Shown here: positions 42,052 through 53,146 of the stretch, in pieces
Numbering within the stretch: position 1 is the stretch's first letter
How the letters are laid out: every line of letters begins with the position of its first letter
Origin: Nitrospirota bacterium
GTDB taxonomy: Bacteria > Nitrospirota > Thermodesulfovibrionia > Thermodesulfovibrionales > UBA6898
DNA: 64,000 bases
Direction of reading: 5' to 3'
NCBI GenBank assembly: GCA_021783515.1
Contig: JAJXTV010000018.1
Coordinates: forward strand, 1 to 64,000
Notes under the pieces: model-generated
Told to the model about the DNA's origin: nothing
What the model saw: only the letters and a program-made list of their open reading frames with translations
The model's database searches: none
Program-made: the position numbers and the translations under genes

Positions 42052-43929
42052 TCACTTCCTGCGATAACTCCCCCTTATCTCGCCGATATACCGCGACGGC
42101 AGCATCCGGGACGTCCTTCCGAACTTCATCCTGTAGTCGGCTGACGAAAGGTAGAGTCCCTCCTTTGCCCGTGTGCACGCCACATAAAAGAGCCTTCTTT
42201 CCTCTTCGAGCGCCGCGCCGCTCATAAGAGATCTTTCGGAGGGGAAGATCCCCTCTTCCAGCGCCGGCAGGAAGACGACCGGCCATTCGAGCCCCTTTGC
42301 GGCATGTATCGTCATTATCTTGACGCTTTCCTCCTGGCTGATCCTGTCCTGGTCCGAGGCGAGGAGACTGTCTTCCATAAATTCGGAGAAGGGCCTCCCC
42401 TCCGTTTCGACCGACAGGAGCACGTTGCAGAGTTCCGAGACATTTTCTATGCGGTCCTCATGGTCTTCCTTGTATTCCTCCTTCAGATATTCGAGGTAGT
42501 CCAGCTCCCGGATAATGCTCATCAGGACGCTATAGGGTTTTTCTTCCACCTCATCTGCGTGCTTCGACAGCATGCCGATAAGCGCATCCGCGTTTCCCCG
42601 CGATCTCCGGGAAAGACGGGCGGCCCCGAGCGCCTGAATCCAGTCGGTCTCGAAATGCTCCGCGATGCCGGCGACCGCCTTCTTGCCGATCCCCCGCGCC
42701 GGCGTGTTGACAATGCGCACGAAGGCCGCCCTGTCCTTTGTGTTGGCGATAAGCCTGAGGTAACAGAGCAGGTCCTTCACCTCGGCCCGTTCGTAAAACG
42801 CCTGGCCCCTGACGATCTCGTAGGGGATGCCGTGCTGCATGAAGCTGCTCTCAAGCCCGCGGGAAAGGAAGCTCAGGCGTATGAGGACGGCTATGTCCGA
42901 ATAGGACTGCTCTGCGGCAAGCTCCTGTATCTTTTCGGCGATGCGTCTGTTTTCCGCGTCGTGGTCGGCGGAGTCGCGATATTCCACCTCTCCCTCTTCT
43001 TCCCTGTCGGTATGAAGCGTGAGGACCTTGTCCGCCCACATGCGATCGACCTTGCCGATGACGATATTGGCGACATCGAGGATCTTTCGTGTCGACCGGT
43101 AGTTCTGCTCGAGACGCATCTCGGTGGCGCCGAACTCCCGTGCGAATTTCAGGATGTTTTCAGGTACGGCGCCGCGCCAGGTATAGATCGTCTGGAAGGG
43201 GTCGCCGACCACGAAGATATTGTTTCTGTTCCTTCCCGAAAGGAGTTTTATGAGGGAGTACTGGATCTCGTTGGTGTCCTGAAATTCATCCACCATGAAA
43301 TAATCATAGCGGTCCTGCCACTTTGCGAGGATCTCGGGCCTGTTGAGAAAGAGATGGGTGGTGGAGTGGATCAGGTCGTCGTAGTCGAGCGCGTTGGACT
43401 GCTCGAGCTCCCGCTGATAGGCGCCTGCCGCTTCCGCATACCGGTTCTGGGGATAGGGCAGAGACAGTATGTACTGCACGATATCGCCCCGGTACGTCTG
43501 CTTCGCCTTCGATATCGTCCTCTGCGCGTCGTCCGCCTCCTTCGGGTCGAGATTGAACCGCTTCAATATCTCCTTCATCGTCTTTTTGGTGTCTGTCTGG
43601 TCGTAGATGATGAACTTCTTGTCGAAGTTCCTTCCGAGGGAGGCGATGTCCTCCCTGAGTACCCGGACGCAGAACGAGTGAAACGTGCTGACGGAGCGGG
43701 GCGTGAGGGAGAGCATTCTTTCGACGCGGCCTGCCATTTCCTGGGCGGCCTTTTTGGTGAAGGTGATGGCGAGGATACGGTGAGGCCTGAGGCCCTTCTC
43801 TCTGATGAGATAGCCGATCTTGTGCGTAAGGACCTTCGTCTTGCCGCTGCCCGCCCCTGCCAAAAGCAGCAGGGGCGAGCCGAAGTGCTCGACCGCGGCC
43901 TTCTGCTCCTGATTCAGACCTTTTAACAT
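42052..43929 (-). CDS. UvrD/Rep-type superfamily 1 DNA helicase
   Basis: A 625-residue SF1A helicase. It shows AGAGSGKTKVL (Walker A) near residue 25, VDEFQDTN (motif II) near 213, LEQNYRST near 275, TIHAAKGLEWPVV (motif V) near 555 and FYVACTRAK (motif VI) near 600. It is shorter than PcrA/UvrD (about 720) because the variable C-terminal tail is missing. The closest match could be Rep, PcrA or UvrD; the exact subtype is left open. Confidence 0.93.
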   Translation of the reverse strand: MLKGLNQEQKAAVEHFGSPLLLLAGAGSGKTKVLTHKIGYLIREKGLRPHRILAITFTKKAAQEMAGRVERMLSLTPRSVSTFHSFCVRVLREDIASLGRNFDKKFIIYDQTDTKKTMKEILKRFNLDPKEADDAQRTISKAKQTYRGDIVQYILSLPYPQNRYAEAAGAYQRELEQSNALDYDDLIHSTTHLFLNRPEILAKWQDRYDYFMVDEFQDTNEIQYSLIKLLSGRNRNNIFVVGDPFQTIYTWRGAVPENILKFAREFGATEMRLEQNYRSTRKILDVANIVIGKVDRMWADKVLTLHTDREEEGEVEYRDSADHDAENRRIAEKIQELAAEQSYSDIAVLIRLSFLSRGLESSFMQHGIPYEIVRGQAFYERAEVKDLLCYLRLIANTKDRAAFVRIVNTPARGIGKKAVAGIAEHFETDWIQALGAARLSRRSRGNADALIGMLSKHADEVEEKPYSVLMSIIRELDYLEYLKEEYKEDHEDRIENVSELCNVLLSVETEGRPFSEFMEDSLLASDQDRISQEESVKIMTIHAAKGLEWPVVFLPALEEGIFPSERSLMSGAALEEERRLFYVACTRAKEGLYLSSADYRMKFGRTSRMLPSRYIGEIRGSYRRK

Positions 43930-44166
43930 TTCCGGGGGAAGACTTTCTTTACGTGAGAGGGGCCGCGGTTTCTCGCGAAATTATTTTCATCTTCTCTGGA
44001 AACCGGGGCAAATACACAATCTTGTTGCTATCCAATCTATCGGGTTTTATCTATCATGCAATTTCCCGGTCAACAAATCAAGGGATTGCGGGAGTTATTT
44101 TCGCATAAGGGGGAAAAATAAAGGATAATCTGTCCCCTTTTAGGTTTCTTCAGAAAAGGAGCACAA

Positions 44167-44703
44167 TCAACGCTCAATTCCCTTTTCCTCTTCCTTAAGC
44201 TTTTTTAGCAGCCTGCCTATCTCCTCCTGAAAGTCCCTGCTCTTAAATATAATCGTTCCACTTTTGTCGATCACGATGTTGGTCTGTACCTGCGCGTGAA
44301 ACGAGTCGGCTATCTTGTTGCCCGCGTCGTAGACAACGGGAAAGGGTATCTTCTTGTTTTTGACGAACTGCGCCAGGTCTTTTTTGATGCCCAGGTTGAT
44401 CCCGATAAACTCGACGCTGCTGCCGTATCTTTCATAGAGATCTTCGACCAGGGGGAACTCCTCTTTGCAGTGAGGGCACCAGGTCGTCCAGAAGATAAGA
44501 TAGACCGGCTTCTTTCCCCTGAAATCCCTGTCATAGGAAAGTTCCTTCCCCTGAACAGTGACGCCGCGAAAGCCGGGCGCCTTGTCTCCGACCTCCTGGG
44601 CTTGACCTCTCACGGGAAGAAGAACCAGCAATAAGAAGAGTATCCCGCCCTTCACCATACTCCGCGTGACCGATCGTCTGTCAAAACATGCCTTCCCTGT
44701 CAT
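44167..44703 (-). CDS. TlpA/ResA-type thioredoxin-fold protein
   Basis: A 178-residue exported thiol-redox protein. A signal peptide or anchor (GGILFLLLVLLPVRGQA) is followed by a TlpA-like domain with FWTTWCPHCKEEFP (active CxxC, WCPHC) and VVYDAGNKIADSFHAQVQTNIVID carrying the strand before the cis-Pro site (here Thr-Asn, so the cis-Pro seems replaced). It would reduce disulfides in the periplasm, for example during cytochrome c assembly. ATG 44703 has AGAGG upstream; a longer frame to 44850 is unlikely. Confidence 0.82.
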   Translation of the reverse strand: MTGKACFDRRSVTRSMVKGGILFLLLVLLPVRGQAQEVGDKAPGFRGVTVQGKELSYDRDFRGKKPVYLIFWTTWCPHCKEEFPLVEDLYERYGSSVEFIGINLGIKKDLAQFVKNKKIPFPVVYDAGNKIADSFHAQVQTNIVIDKSGTIIFKSRDFQEEIGRLLKKLKEEEKGIER

Positions 44704-45162
44704 ATTCGCCTCTTCTCCCGCGCAAGGAATCTTCCGCTCGCCCTTGCGCACTGGTTTCCTGAAATTTCGGTGCAGAACTGACGCAATGCGTATTTTCGAG
44801 TGTCGTCCCGGCCCCGGATCGGCCGTTCTGGAAAGCGACACCTCGTTCACCTCATTAATTTAAGTATAACGGCAAGGAAAGAGATAGAGCAAATAGAGAA
44901 AAGCTCTTGATATGCGGCCGTATAGGGTATTCAGGCGGGTTTTCAGGAACAGCGGGGGAGACCGCAATTTGACAAGGCCCATCCCGCGTATGGTTAAATA
45001 CTAGACTACTTAAACTTCCATAAAATCAAACCAACTCACCAGGCTTCTGCCCGTCAATCAAGAAAACTGTTGCGAAAAAGACAGGGTCTCTGATTTTTGG
45101 CGACATTAAGAATCTGACTGCCCAAGGTAATTGGCTCGGAGCTTGGTTTTCAGGAGGTGTCT
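44704..45162. other. Intergenic region upstream of the transglycosylase gene
   Basis: A 459-base gap between divergent genes. A CCAAG...CTTGG stem (45122-45146) sits just ahead of the AGGAGG ribosome site of the next gene and could affect its translation. No known riboswitch, tRNA or repeat was recognised. Confidence 0.45.
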
Positions 45163-45855
45163 ATGTTCAAGAGCGCAATAAGAAAATGGGGGGAGATCAG
45201 GTATGGGCGGATATCATCAGCGCAATACCTTATTGTAAGCCTCGTTGTGATAATCGGTCTCGCTCTCCTATCTATGGCGACGGCGCCCGGAGAACGGGAA
45301 GATGCTCCGTATCGGGTTTCGCATAATCGGGCCGGCGCGGGCGTGAATGAGGCGACTAAGCCGCTTATCCTGCAATGGATGAAAGATCGCTCAGATATGC
45401 CTGAGCAGGTCCTTGAGAGGATCTACAGTGCGGCCATGGACAACGTCAACGCCGACCTGGTCCTTGCCATCTGTCTGGTAGAGTCCAACTTCAACCCTCA
45501 TGTGGAAAGCGAAAAAGGCGCGATGGGACTGATGGGTATAATGCCGACCGTATGGCTGGAAGAACTGAAGGCGCACGGGATTGTGAGAGAGCGGGACGAT
45601 CTCTTGACGATATCGAGTAATATAAAATCCGGCGGATACGTGCTTGGGAGATATCTGGCAAGGACGAACAATCTCAGGGAAGCCCTCAGCCTTTATGCAG
45701 GCGGAGACCCTGCATACGCGGTCAGGGTCTTGCGGATGCTCGGGGAGATCACGCAGGTCAGGCGTTCGGAGAATGAACCCCGCCTTGAGGCGCTCAGGAC
45801 AGAGGCGCAGTTTCGCCCCGCATTACATTTAAGTGAGCGATGGGGTCAGACTTGA
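45163..45855 (+). CDS. Lytic transglycosylase-like protein (SLT domain)
   Basis: A 230-residue protein with an N-terminal membrane anchor (YLIVSLVVIIGLALLSMA) and an SLT lysozyme-like domain (about 85-210). The catalytic Glu lies in ICLVESNFNPHVESEKGAMGLMGIMP, followed by NIKSGGYVLGRYL and LSLYAGGDPAY. It would cut peptidoglycan in the periplasm. AGGAGG precedes ATG 45163. Its last five codons and stop (WGQT-stop) are supplied by the inverted end of the transposon inserted at 45840, so the original C terminus is altered. Confidence 0.85.
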   Translation: MFKSAIRKWGEIRYGRISSAQYLIVSLVVIIGLALLSMATAPGEREDAPYRVSHNRAGAGVNEATKPLILQWMKDRSDMPEQVLERIYSAAMDNVNADLVLAICLVESNFNPHVESEKGAMGLMGIMPTVWLEELKAHGIVRERDDLLTISSNIKSGGYVLGRYLARTNNLREALSLYAGGDPAYAVRVLRMLGEITQVRRSENEPRLEALRTEAQFRPALHLSERWGQT

Positions 45856-46847
45856 CTATTGACATCTGGCTTTCGTTCTTTCAATTTTGCAATCACCTTC
45901 GCCGCGTCTTTCTTCATTTCCTTCTGTTTTATATGGCGAGTGATCAGGGCCGGGTCTTTTCGCATATATGCTGCGATCTCTCTGCCCTTATAACCGAAGT
46001 CGTGAGCCACAAGGCTGAACATCTTTCGCCCTCTCGATATGTTTCCGTCTTTGCTTTTCTCTCTCATCTGAGCCGGCGTTATTCCAAATATCTCCTCGAT
46101 CACCCCGGAAATTGCCGGAAGAGAGTATTCTCGTTCCCTCCTGCCCGGCTCGATCCCGGCCTCACATTTGTCTATTACCCTATCTGCAAATGTCTCATCC
46201 CCAAGTATTCTCTTGTCGATAGTGTTATAGATATCCTCCTTCTTTACCACTATTCCGTTGCCGACAAATGCCCCATAGAGCCTTCGAGCCGCCTTTTTGT
46301 CAGCGGAAAACAGTCGCAGAACCAGGTCCTCGTCCACGATACTCTTGTCCGTCGACCTGAGGTAGTACCTATGGCTGCTCCAGCGATATTCTTGCGGGGT
46401 CTTTACCAGATGCGCCCTCACGGGATTCAGATGTATATATTTGACAAGAGAAAGCAAATAACTGTCGCGGTCGCATAGTATTGCCTTGTATCTGCCCTGA
46501 AAGAGATGCCCCACCGTCCTGTATCTTCTGTTGAACCGGCCGGTGTAGCTCTGGTTGATGCCTTGGAGTATCTTCGACAGAGGCGTCTCGCCCGTCTCTA
46601 CAAGAAGGTGGACGTGGTTGCCCATGAGAACATATGCATAGAGCCGATATTTATACAGGTCCTTATATCTGGCAAGTACCTCAAGATATTTCCCGTAGTC
46701 TTCATCGTCCCGGAAAATCTTCTGCCGCTGGTTGCCACGGGTTATAACGTGGTAGAAGGCGCCTTCAAATTCTATTCTCGGCTTACGGGCCATGCCATCA
46801 GTCTATTGGTACTAACCGCAAATGTCAATAGTCAAGTCTGACCCCAT
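45840..46847. mobile_element. Single-gene transposon with 26-bp inverted ends
   Basis: A 1008-base unit bounded by perfect 26-base inverted repeats: ATGGGGTCAGACTTGACTAT... at 45840-45865 and its reverse complement at 46822-46847. It contains one intact transposase gene of the IS200/REP-associated (Y1) type. No target-site duplication is evident. It inserted at the 3' end of the transglycosylase gene. Confidence 0.85.
45846..46793 (-). CDS. REP-associated tyrosine transposase (Y1 type)
   Basis: A 315-residue transposase of the IS200-like RAYT group. The N-terminal HUH nuclease shows FYHVITRGNQRQKIF, the metal-binding HVHLLVE (HUH) near residue 60 and a tyrosine in INQSYTGRFNRRY. LFQGRYKAILCDRD and YIHLNPVRA are typical group motifs, and a C-terminal DnaA-like helix-turn-helix region (about 220-300) probably binds DNA. 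It is full length with no frameshift. Its stop codon lies inside the left inverted repeat. Confidence 0.93.
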   Translation of the reverse strand: MARKPRIEFEGAFYHVITRGNQRQKIFRDDEDYGKYLEVLARYKDLYKYRLYAYVLMGNHVHLLVETGETPLSKILQGINQSYTGRFNRRYRTVGHLFQGRYKAILCDRDSYLLSLVKYIHLNPVRAHLVKTPQEYRWSSHRYYLRSTDKSIVDEDLVLRLFSADKKAARRLYGAFVGNGIVVKKEDIYNTIDKRILGDETFADRVIDKCEAGIEPGRREREYSLPAISGVIEEIFGITPAQMREKSKDGNISRGRKMFSLVAHDFGYKGREIAAYMRKDPALITRHIKQKEMKKDAAKVIAKLKERKPDVNSQV

Positions 46848-46872
46848 ATTTCCATTGTTTTTTATTACAAAG

Positions 46873-46934
46873 GTGGTTATTCCGGCGAAATCTGCCACCC
46901 ATTCCGGAACAAACCTGCCAGGGATGGCAGGGGA
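46873..46934 (+). repeat. Left array of ~22-bp repeats (IS21-end-like)
   Basis: Two tandem units, ATTCCGGCGAAATCTGCCACCC and ATTCCGGAACAAACCTGCCA, repeat at a 22-base period. The right-hand side of the hicAB pair holds an inverted version. Multiple short repeats at each end are characteristic of IS21-family elements. No istA or istB gene is present. Confidence 0.55.
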
Positions 46935-46976
46935 AAAGATGTTGCTATAGTACTGCTAATGATACTATAATAAATT

Positions 46977-47238
46977 GTGGCGACGATCGCGGAGATAGTT
47001 CTGCAGATGAGGAACAATGCACGCGATGTGCGGTTCGATGATTTATGCCGGGTTTGCGATCATTATTTCGGCCCTGCCCGGCAGAAGGGAAGCAGCCACA
47101 GGATATACAAGACCCCGTGGCCCGGAGACCCCCGAGTGGAATATTCAGAGCGACAGGGGAAAGGCGAAGGCGTATCAAGTAAAACAGGTGCTCTGGGCAA
47201 TAGATCTTTTGGAGGTTGATCATGACTCTAAAAAATGA
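46977..47238 (+). pseudogene. hicA: HicA-type toxin gene, frameshifted
   Basis: The first frame encodes the HicA start through RFDDLCRVCDHYFG, RQKGSSHRIYKTPWPGDPRV; the next frame over continues IQSDRGKAKAYQVKQVLWAIDLLE to a stop at 47238. Removing one G from the GG at 47138-47139 would restore VNIQSD, the family sequence. So the gene carries a single-base insertion, either natural inactivation or an assembly error. HicA is an mRNA-cleaving toxin with an active His, here in SSHRIY. GTG start. Confidence 0.82.
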
Positions 47239-47563
47239 CCATTATACTTATCGCGTCACCTGGTCCGAGGAAGATAAGGAGTATGTCGGACTCTGCGCGG
47301 AATTCCCCAGCCTGAGCTGGCTTGCTAAAACGCACGAGTCCGCGCTAAGAGGTATACGGTCGCTGGTCGCGGAGGTCATAGAAGACCTCCGGAAAAACAA
47401 CGAGGAGATCCCGGAGCCGTTTGCAAATCGGCACTATAGCGGCAAATTCGTTGTACGCGTCACTGCTGAGACCCATAGAGAACTTGCTATCCGGTCGGCC
47501 GAAGCCGGGGTGAGCCTGAACCGCCTTGTGGCTGACAAACTAAGCCGCCGGGCGAGCCGCTGA
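47222..47563 (+). CDS. hicB: HicB-family antitoxin
   Basis: A 113-residue antitoxin. The N-terminal partial RNase H-like fold has YRVTWSEEDKEYVGLCAEFPSLSWLA, followed by a C-terminal ribbon-helix-helix (KFVVRVTAETHRELAIRSAEAGVSLNRLVADKL) that binds the operator. GGAGG lies six bases before ATG 47222. The start overlaps the frameshifted hicA by 17 bases, the usual hicAB arrangement. It appears intact although its toxin does not. Confidence 0.92.
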   Translation: MTLKNDHYTYRVTWSEEDKEYVGLCAEFPSLSWLAKTHESALRGIRSLVAEVIEDLRKNNEEIPEPFANRHYSGKFVVRVTAETHRELAIRSAEAGVSLNRLVADKLSRRASR

Positions 47564-47580
47564 ATTGCGCCTCCGCTTTG

Positions 47581-47668
47581 TCCCCTGCCAAGGGTGGCAG
47601 GTTTGCACTGGAACAGGTGGCAGGAATAAAATGCAACAGCCGGCAGGAATCAATCGGAATGGGTGGCA
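47581..47668 (-). repeat. Right array of ~22-bp repeats (IS21-end-like)
   Basis: On the minus strand four units at about 22-23-base spacing begin CTGCCACCCATTCC, CCTGCCGGC, CCTGCCACCTGTTCC and CCTGCCACCCTTGGCAGGGG. The outer unit repeats CTGCCACCCATTCCG of the left array in opposite orientation. Together the arrays bracket hicAB. Confidence 0.55.
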
Positions 47669-47775
47669 GAGATGGTCCGGAAAATGCAAGTGGGCTTGGA
47701 TACCCTTCCATGCATTGGCTTGCTGGCACGACAGATCTGATAAATGCCATCGGTTTTGAGGTAAGAATCCTACAC

Positions 47776-50187
<2,412 letters not shown>

Positions 50188-50240
50188 TTACGCCTTCCCT
50201 AATATGTCTTGTTTTTTAACTTTCCACTTTTAACTCTCTA

Positions 50241-50440
50241 GTTGCATAAAGAGCGCCTCAACGGCGGGGTGGGCGGCCCGAAAAGCCTTTCGCAGCGATC
50301 CCTCAGCGCATCGGGAGCCACGCCCGAGGCTCCGAGCGGGACATCACTTTTCGTGAAGTCCTCTACACCCGACGCCATGCTCAGTCAGATCCCATCGCAT
50401 CAGAAAGATTTGAGGAACGCTCTCCCTGCCTGGCTGCAAC
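50241..50440 (-). repeat. Dispersed ~200-bp repeat, copy D
   Basis: The best-preserved copy, in reverse orientation, bounded by perfect GTTGCA and TGCAAC hexamers at 50241 and 50435. It contains all the shared blocks and two good hairpins: GGACATCAC/GTGAAGTCC (around 50340-50362) and CGAAAAGCCTTTCG (about 50279-50292). It fills nearly all the 291-base gap between dnaN and gyrB. On the minus strand its internal ATG opens a frame of about 50 codons. Confidence 0.87.
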
Positions 50441-50469
50441 GATAGGGTTAACTTCCAGCTTTATTTTCG

Positions 50470-51570
50470 CTATATCCTCATCGGCATGATCACGCACCGG
50501 TAGTCGACGTCGGTCTCTTCCCTGATCAGAACAGGGCTGAGCGGCGCCTGCAGTTCCAGCACCACTTTCTCGGCCGCCATCGCGTCGAGGATATCGATCA
50601 GGTACTTTGCGTTGAAACCGAGGGAGACCTCTTCTCCGGTATAGTCGACCGCAACCTCGTCGCGGGCCTCGCCGAGATCGGGGTTGGACGAGGTGATCGA
50701 AATCAGTCCCCCGGTGAGGTCCACCTTCACGGCGTTCGACCGCTCTCTCGACATGATCGCAACCCTCCGAAGCGTCTTGGCGAAAGATTCCCTTTCGACC
50801 GTCACCTTCTTTTCATTGGCCGGCGGGATCACCTGGTCGTAATTGGGATAGGTTCCTTCGATCAGCCTCGTGAGAAACTGTATCTCTCCGAGCCCGAAGA
50901 GCACGTGGTTTTTGCCGAGCGTCATCCTGACGCTCTCACCGGACTTCTCAAGGAGCTTCCTCAGCTCGGTGGCGGCCTTCCTCGGCACGATCACCTTCCG
51001 CTCTTCCTTGATCGCCCCGTCGATATCTCTCTTGACCAGCGCAAGCCGGTGGCCGTCAGTCCCGACAACGGTCGCCTTGGCGCCGGGGATGAAATGAAAG
51101 AGCAGGCCGTTCAGCGTATAGCGCGTGTCGCTCTCTCCCGCGGCGTAGACCGTCTTTTCGATCACCTCGGCGAGCACCTTCGAAGGAACCTGCAGCTCTT
51201 CCATGTCCTCCATGCCGGGCCATGCCGGGAACTCCTTCGGCGGCAGGCAGGCGAGCCTGAAGCTGCTGGCCCCCGCCTTCAGTTTCAGCCACTGCTCGTC
51301 GACAGATTCGCAGACGATGTCCCCCTCGACCTCTCTGACGATCTCGAACATCTTTCGCGCGGGGATGCAGATCTTGCCCTCTTTTTCGACTTTAATCTGG
51401 AGAGGCTCCCTCAGGGCGGTATCGAGGTCGGTGGCGGTGATGAAGGATCCGTTCTTTCCGGCGTCCAGAAGAAAATGGCTCAGCACCGGCATCGTGTTCC
51501 TCTTTTCGACGATATTTTGTATGTTCGAGAGCTTCGCCAGTATTTCGTCCTTCGAAACGATGATCTTCAT
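50470..51570 (-). CDS. dnaN: DNA polymerase III sliding clamp (beta subunit)
   Basis: A 366-residue beta clamp with three similar domains of about 120 residues, starting MKIIVSKDEILAKLSNIQNIVEKRNTMP and ending with the conserved C-terminal hook VDYRCVIMPMRI. It forms the ring that tethers polymerase III and other factors to DNA. AAGGAGGGG lies before the ATG. It follows dnaA after 11 bases, so the two are cotranscribed. Confidence 0.98.
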   Translation of the reverse strand: MKIIVSKDEILAKLSNIQNIVEKRNTMPVLSHFLLDAGKNGSFITATDLDTALREPLQIKVEKEGKICIPARKMFEIVREVEGDIVCESVDEQWLKLKAGASSFRLACLPPKEFPAWPGMEDMEELQVPSKVLAEVIEKTVYAAGESDTRYTLNGLLFHFIPGAKATVVGTDGHRLALVKRDIDGAIKEERKVIVPRKAATELRKLLEKSGESVRMTLGKNHVLFGLGEIQFLTRLIEGTYPNYDQVIPPANEKKVTVERESFAKTLRRVAIMSRERSNAVKVDLTGGLISITSSNPDLGEARDEVAVDYTGEEVSLGFNAKYLIDILDAMAAEKVVLELQAPLSPVLIREETDVDYRCVIMPMRI

Positions 51571-51581
51571 GCAGCCCCTCC

Positions 51582-52916
51582 TTAGTTCTTTATCTTCTGT
51601 AAGAGATTTTCTATCATCCTGCTGAATGTCTCATCCTTTGTCCTGCGCTCCTCGATCTGCTTGCAGGCATAGATGACCGTCGCATGGTCCTTGCCGCCGA
51701 AATGTTTTCCGATATCGCTCAGCGAGGACTCGGTCACCTGCTTGGTCAGATACATCGCCACCTGCCGGGGCAGCGCGACGTCCTTCGTCCTCCTCTTCGC
51801 CTTGATGTCGGTCATGCTAATATTGTAGAAGTCGCAGACGATCTTCTGGATTGACTCGACCGTGACCGGCCTTTCGTCGTCGTGTATGATGTCTTTGAGG
51901 ACCTTTTTCGTCGTCTCGATCGTAATCTCCCCGCCGGTGAGGGACGCCTGGGCCGCAATCCGTATGAGACAGCCCTCGAGTTCGCGGATATTGGAGCGAA
52001 TCTTGGTGGCGAGAAAATTTGCGACCTCTTCCGGAATTTTTTTCAGCGCCATCATTTCAGACTTCTTGTAGATGATCGCGAGCTTCGTCTCGACGTCGGG
52101 GGGCTGAATGTCGGCGATGAGCCCCATATTGAATCTGGAGCGGAGGCGGTCTGTCACCTCGCTGATCTCCCGCGGCGGCCTGTCGCAGGAGATCACGATC
52201 TGTTTCTGCTTTTCGTAGAGGGCGTTGAACGTGTAGAAGAACTCCTCCTGGGTCGCCGTCTTCTTGGCGATAAACTGGACGTCGTCGAGAAGGAGAAGAT
52301 CGAGGTTCCGGTATTTGTCCTTCAGCTCGACCATCTTGTCGTGGCGCAGCGCCGAGACGACCTCGTTGGTAAACTGTTCGGAAGAGACATACAGCACCGA
52401 GGAGTCGCTGCGGGAATCGAGCACCCTGTTGCCGATCGCATTCATCAGGTGCGTCTTTCCGAGCCCTACGCCGCCGTATATGAAGAGCGGGTTATAGGTC
52501 TTGCCGGGGGATTCGGCGACCGCGATTGCGGCGGCCTGGGCGAACTGGTTGCTGTTGCCGGTGATGAAATTCTCGAACGTATACTTCGGATTGAGATAGA
52601 TCCCCTTGCTGGCGAGCCTGATCCTGCGGTTTTCGAGCTTCTCGATCATCTTTCTCTGGGGGTTCTGCTGTTTTTCCTCGATCTTGTAGCGCAGCGTGAC
52701 CGGATAGCCGACGATCGTCTCGATCGATTCCTTCAGCAGATTCGGATACGAATCCTCGATCCATTCCTTGAAGAAACGGTTCGGGATCTCGAGGGTGGCG
52801 GTCTGTTCTTTCAGATTGGAAAGTTTGATGGGCTTGAACCATAAATCAAATATACTGCCCCCGACCTTGCCCTCTATCTTCGAGAGACTCTTATTCCATA
52901 TGTCTTCTATTGTCAT
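51582..52916 (-). CDS. dnaA: Chromosomal replication initiator DnaA
   Basis: A 444-residue DnaA: domain I (1-80), a short linker, AAA+ domain with GGVGLGKTH (Walker A, 148-156) and LLLDDVQFI (Walker B, near 210), and the C-terminal helix-turn-helix with the box-binding signature KDHATVIYACKQIEE. It binds and opens oriC with ATP. No Shine-Dalgarno sequence precedes the ATG, but a promoter 65 bases upstream gives a leader with DnaA-box-like sites, which suggests self-regulation. Confidence 0.98.
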   Translation of the reverse strand: MTIEDIWNKSLSKIEGKVGGSIFDLWFKPIKLSNLKEQTATLEIPNRFFKEWIEDSYPNLLKESIETIVGYPVTLRYKIEEKQQNPQRKMIEKLENRRIRLASKGIYLNPKYTFENFITGNSNQFAQAAAIAVAESPGKTYNPLFIYGGVGLGKTHLMNAIGNRVLDSRSDSSVLYVSSEQFTNEVVSALRHDKMVELKDKYRNLDLLLLDDVQFIAKKTATQEEFFYTFNALYEKQKQIVISCDRPPREISEVTDRLRSRFNMGLIADIQPPDVETKLAIIYKKSEMMALKKIPEEVANFLATKIRSNIRELEGCLIRIAAQASLTGGEITIETTKKVLKDIIHDDERPVTVESIQKIVCDFYNISMTDIKAKRRTKDVALPRQVAMYLTKQVTESSLSDIGKHFGGKDHATVIYACKQIEERRTKDETFSRMIENLLQKIKN

Positions 52917-52929
52917 GTTTGCGTAATTG

Positions 52930-52960
52930 TTCTTAACAAATTTTCAACAATTGTTAATAA
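52930..52960. promoter_or_regulatory. DnaA-box-like sites in the dnaA leader
   Basis: TTCTTAACA (52930-52938), TTTTCAACA (52941-52949) and, on the minus strand, TTATTAACA (52952-52960) lie within 31 bases. Each differs by two or three bases from TTATCCACA but shares the TTnTnAACA pattern with TTATCAACA at 53147. They fall between the dnaA promoter and the dnaA ATG. Confidence 0.5.
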
Positions 52961-52981
52961 CTCTGCCTTGGAAGGTAAGCT

Positions 52982-53010
52982 ATTATAGCTCAATTTGATA
53001 TTTCAGACAA
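52982..53010 (-). promoter_or_regulatory. dnaA promoter
   Basis: On the minus strand TTGTCT (53005-53010) and TATAAT (52982-52987) are exactly 17 bases apart, giving a start near 52975 and a leader of about 59 bases before the dnaA ATG. Confidence 0.8.
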
Positions 53011-53146
53011 TATCCCGGGAAGTTCGCTGTCAGCAACTTTTTGGTTTCTCACCCTTCGCCAAACTGTTCGGATCTCCCCGGTTTCCCCTACATACTTCCC
53101 AAGATGAATAATACTGTAAAAACAGGGCGATAGAGTTCTTTCCCTC

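Noticed and set aside
42304-43926. 540-codon frame opposite the UvrD-type helicase
   Set aside because: Antisense shadow of a gene with every SF1 motif present.
44704-45162. Riboswitch upstream of the transglycosylase gene
   Set aside because: The region was compared by eye with c-di-GMP and cobalamin-type leaders and lacks their conserved cores; only one short stem is present.
46873-47668. CRISPR array
   Set aside because: The 22-bp units are directly adjacent without unique spacers and the two sides are inverted, so they are not a CRISPR array.
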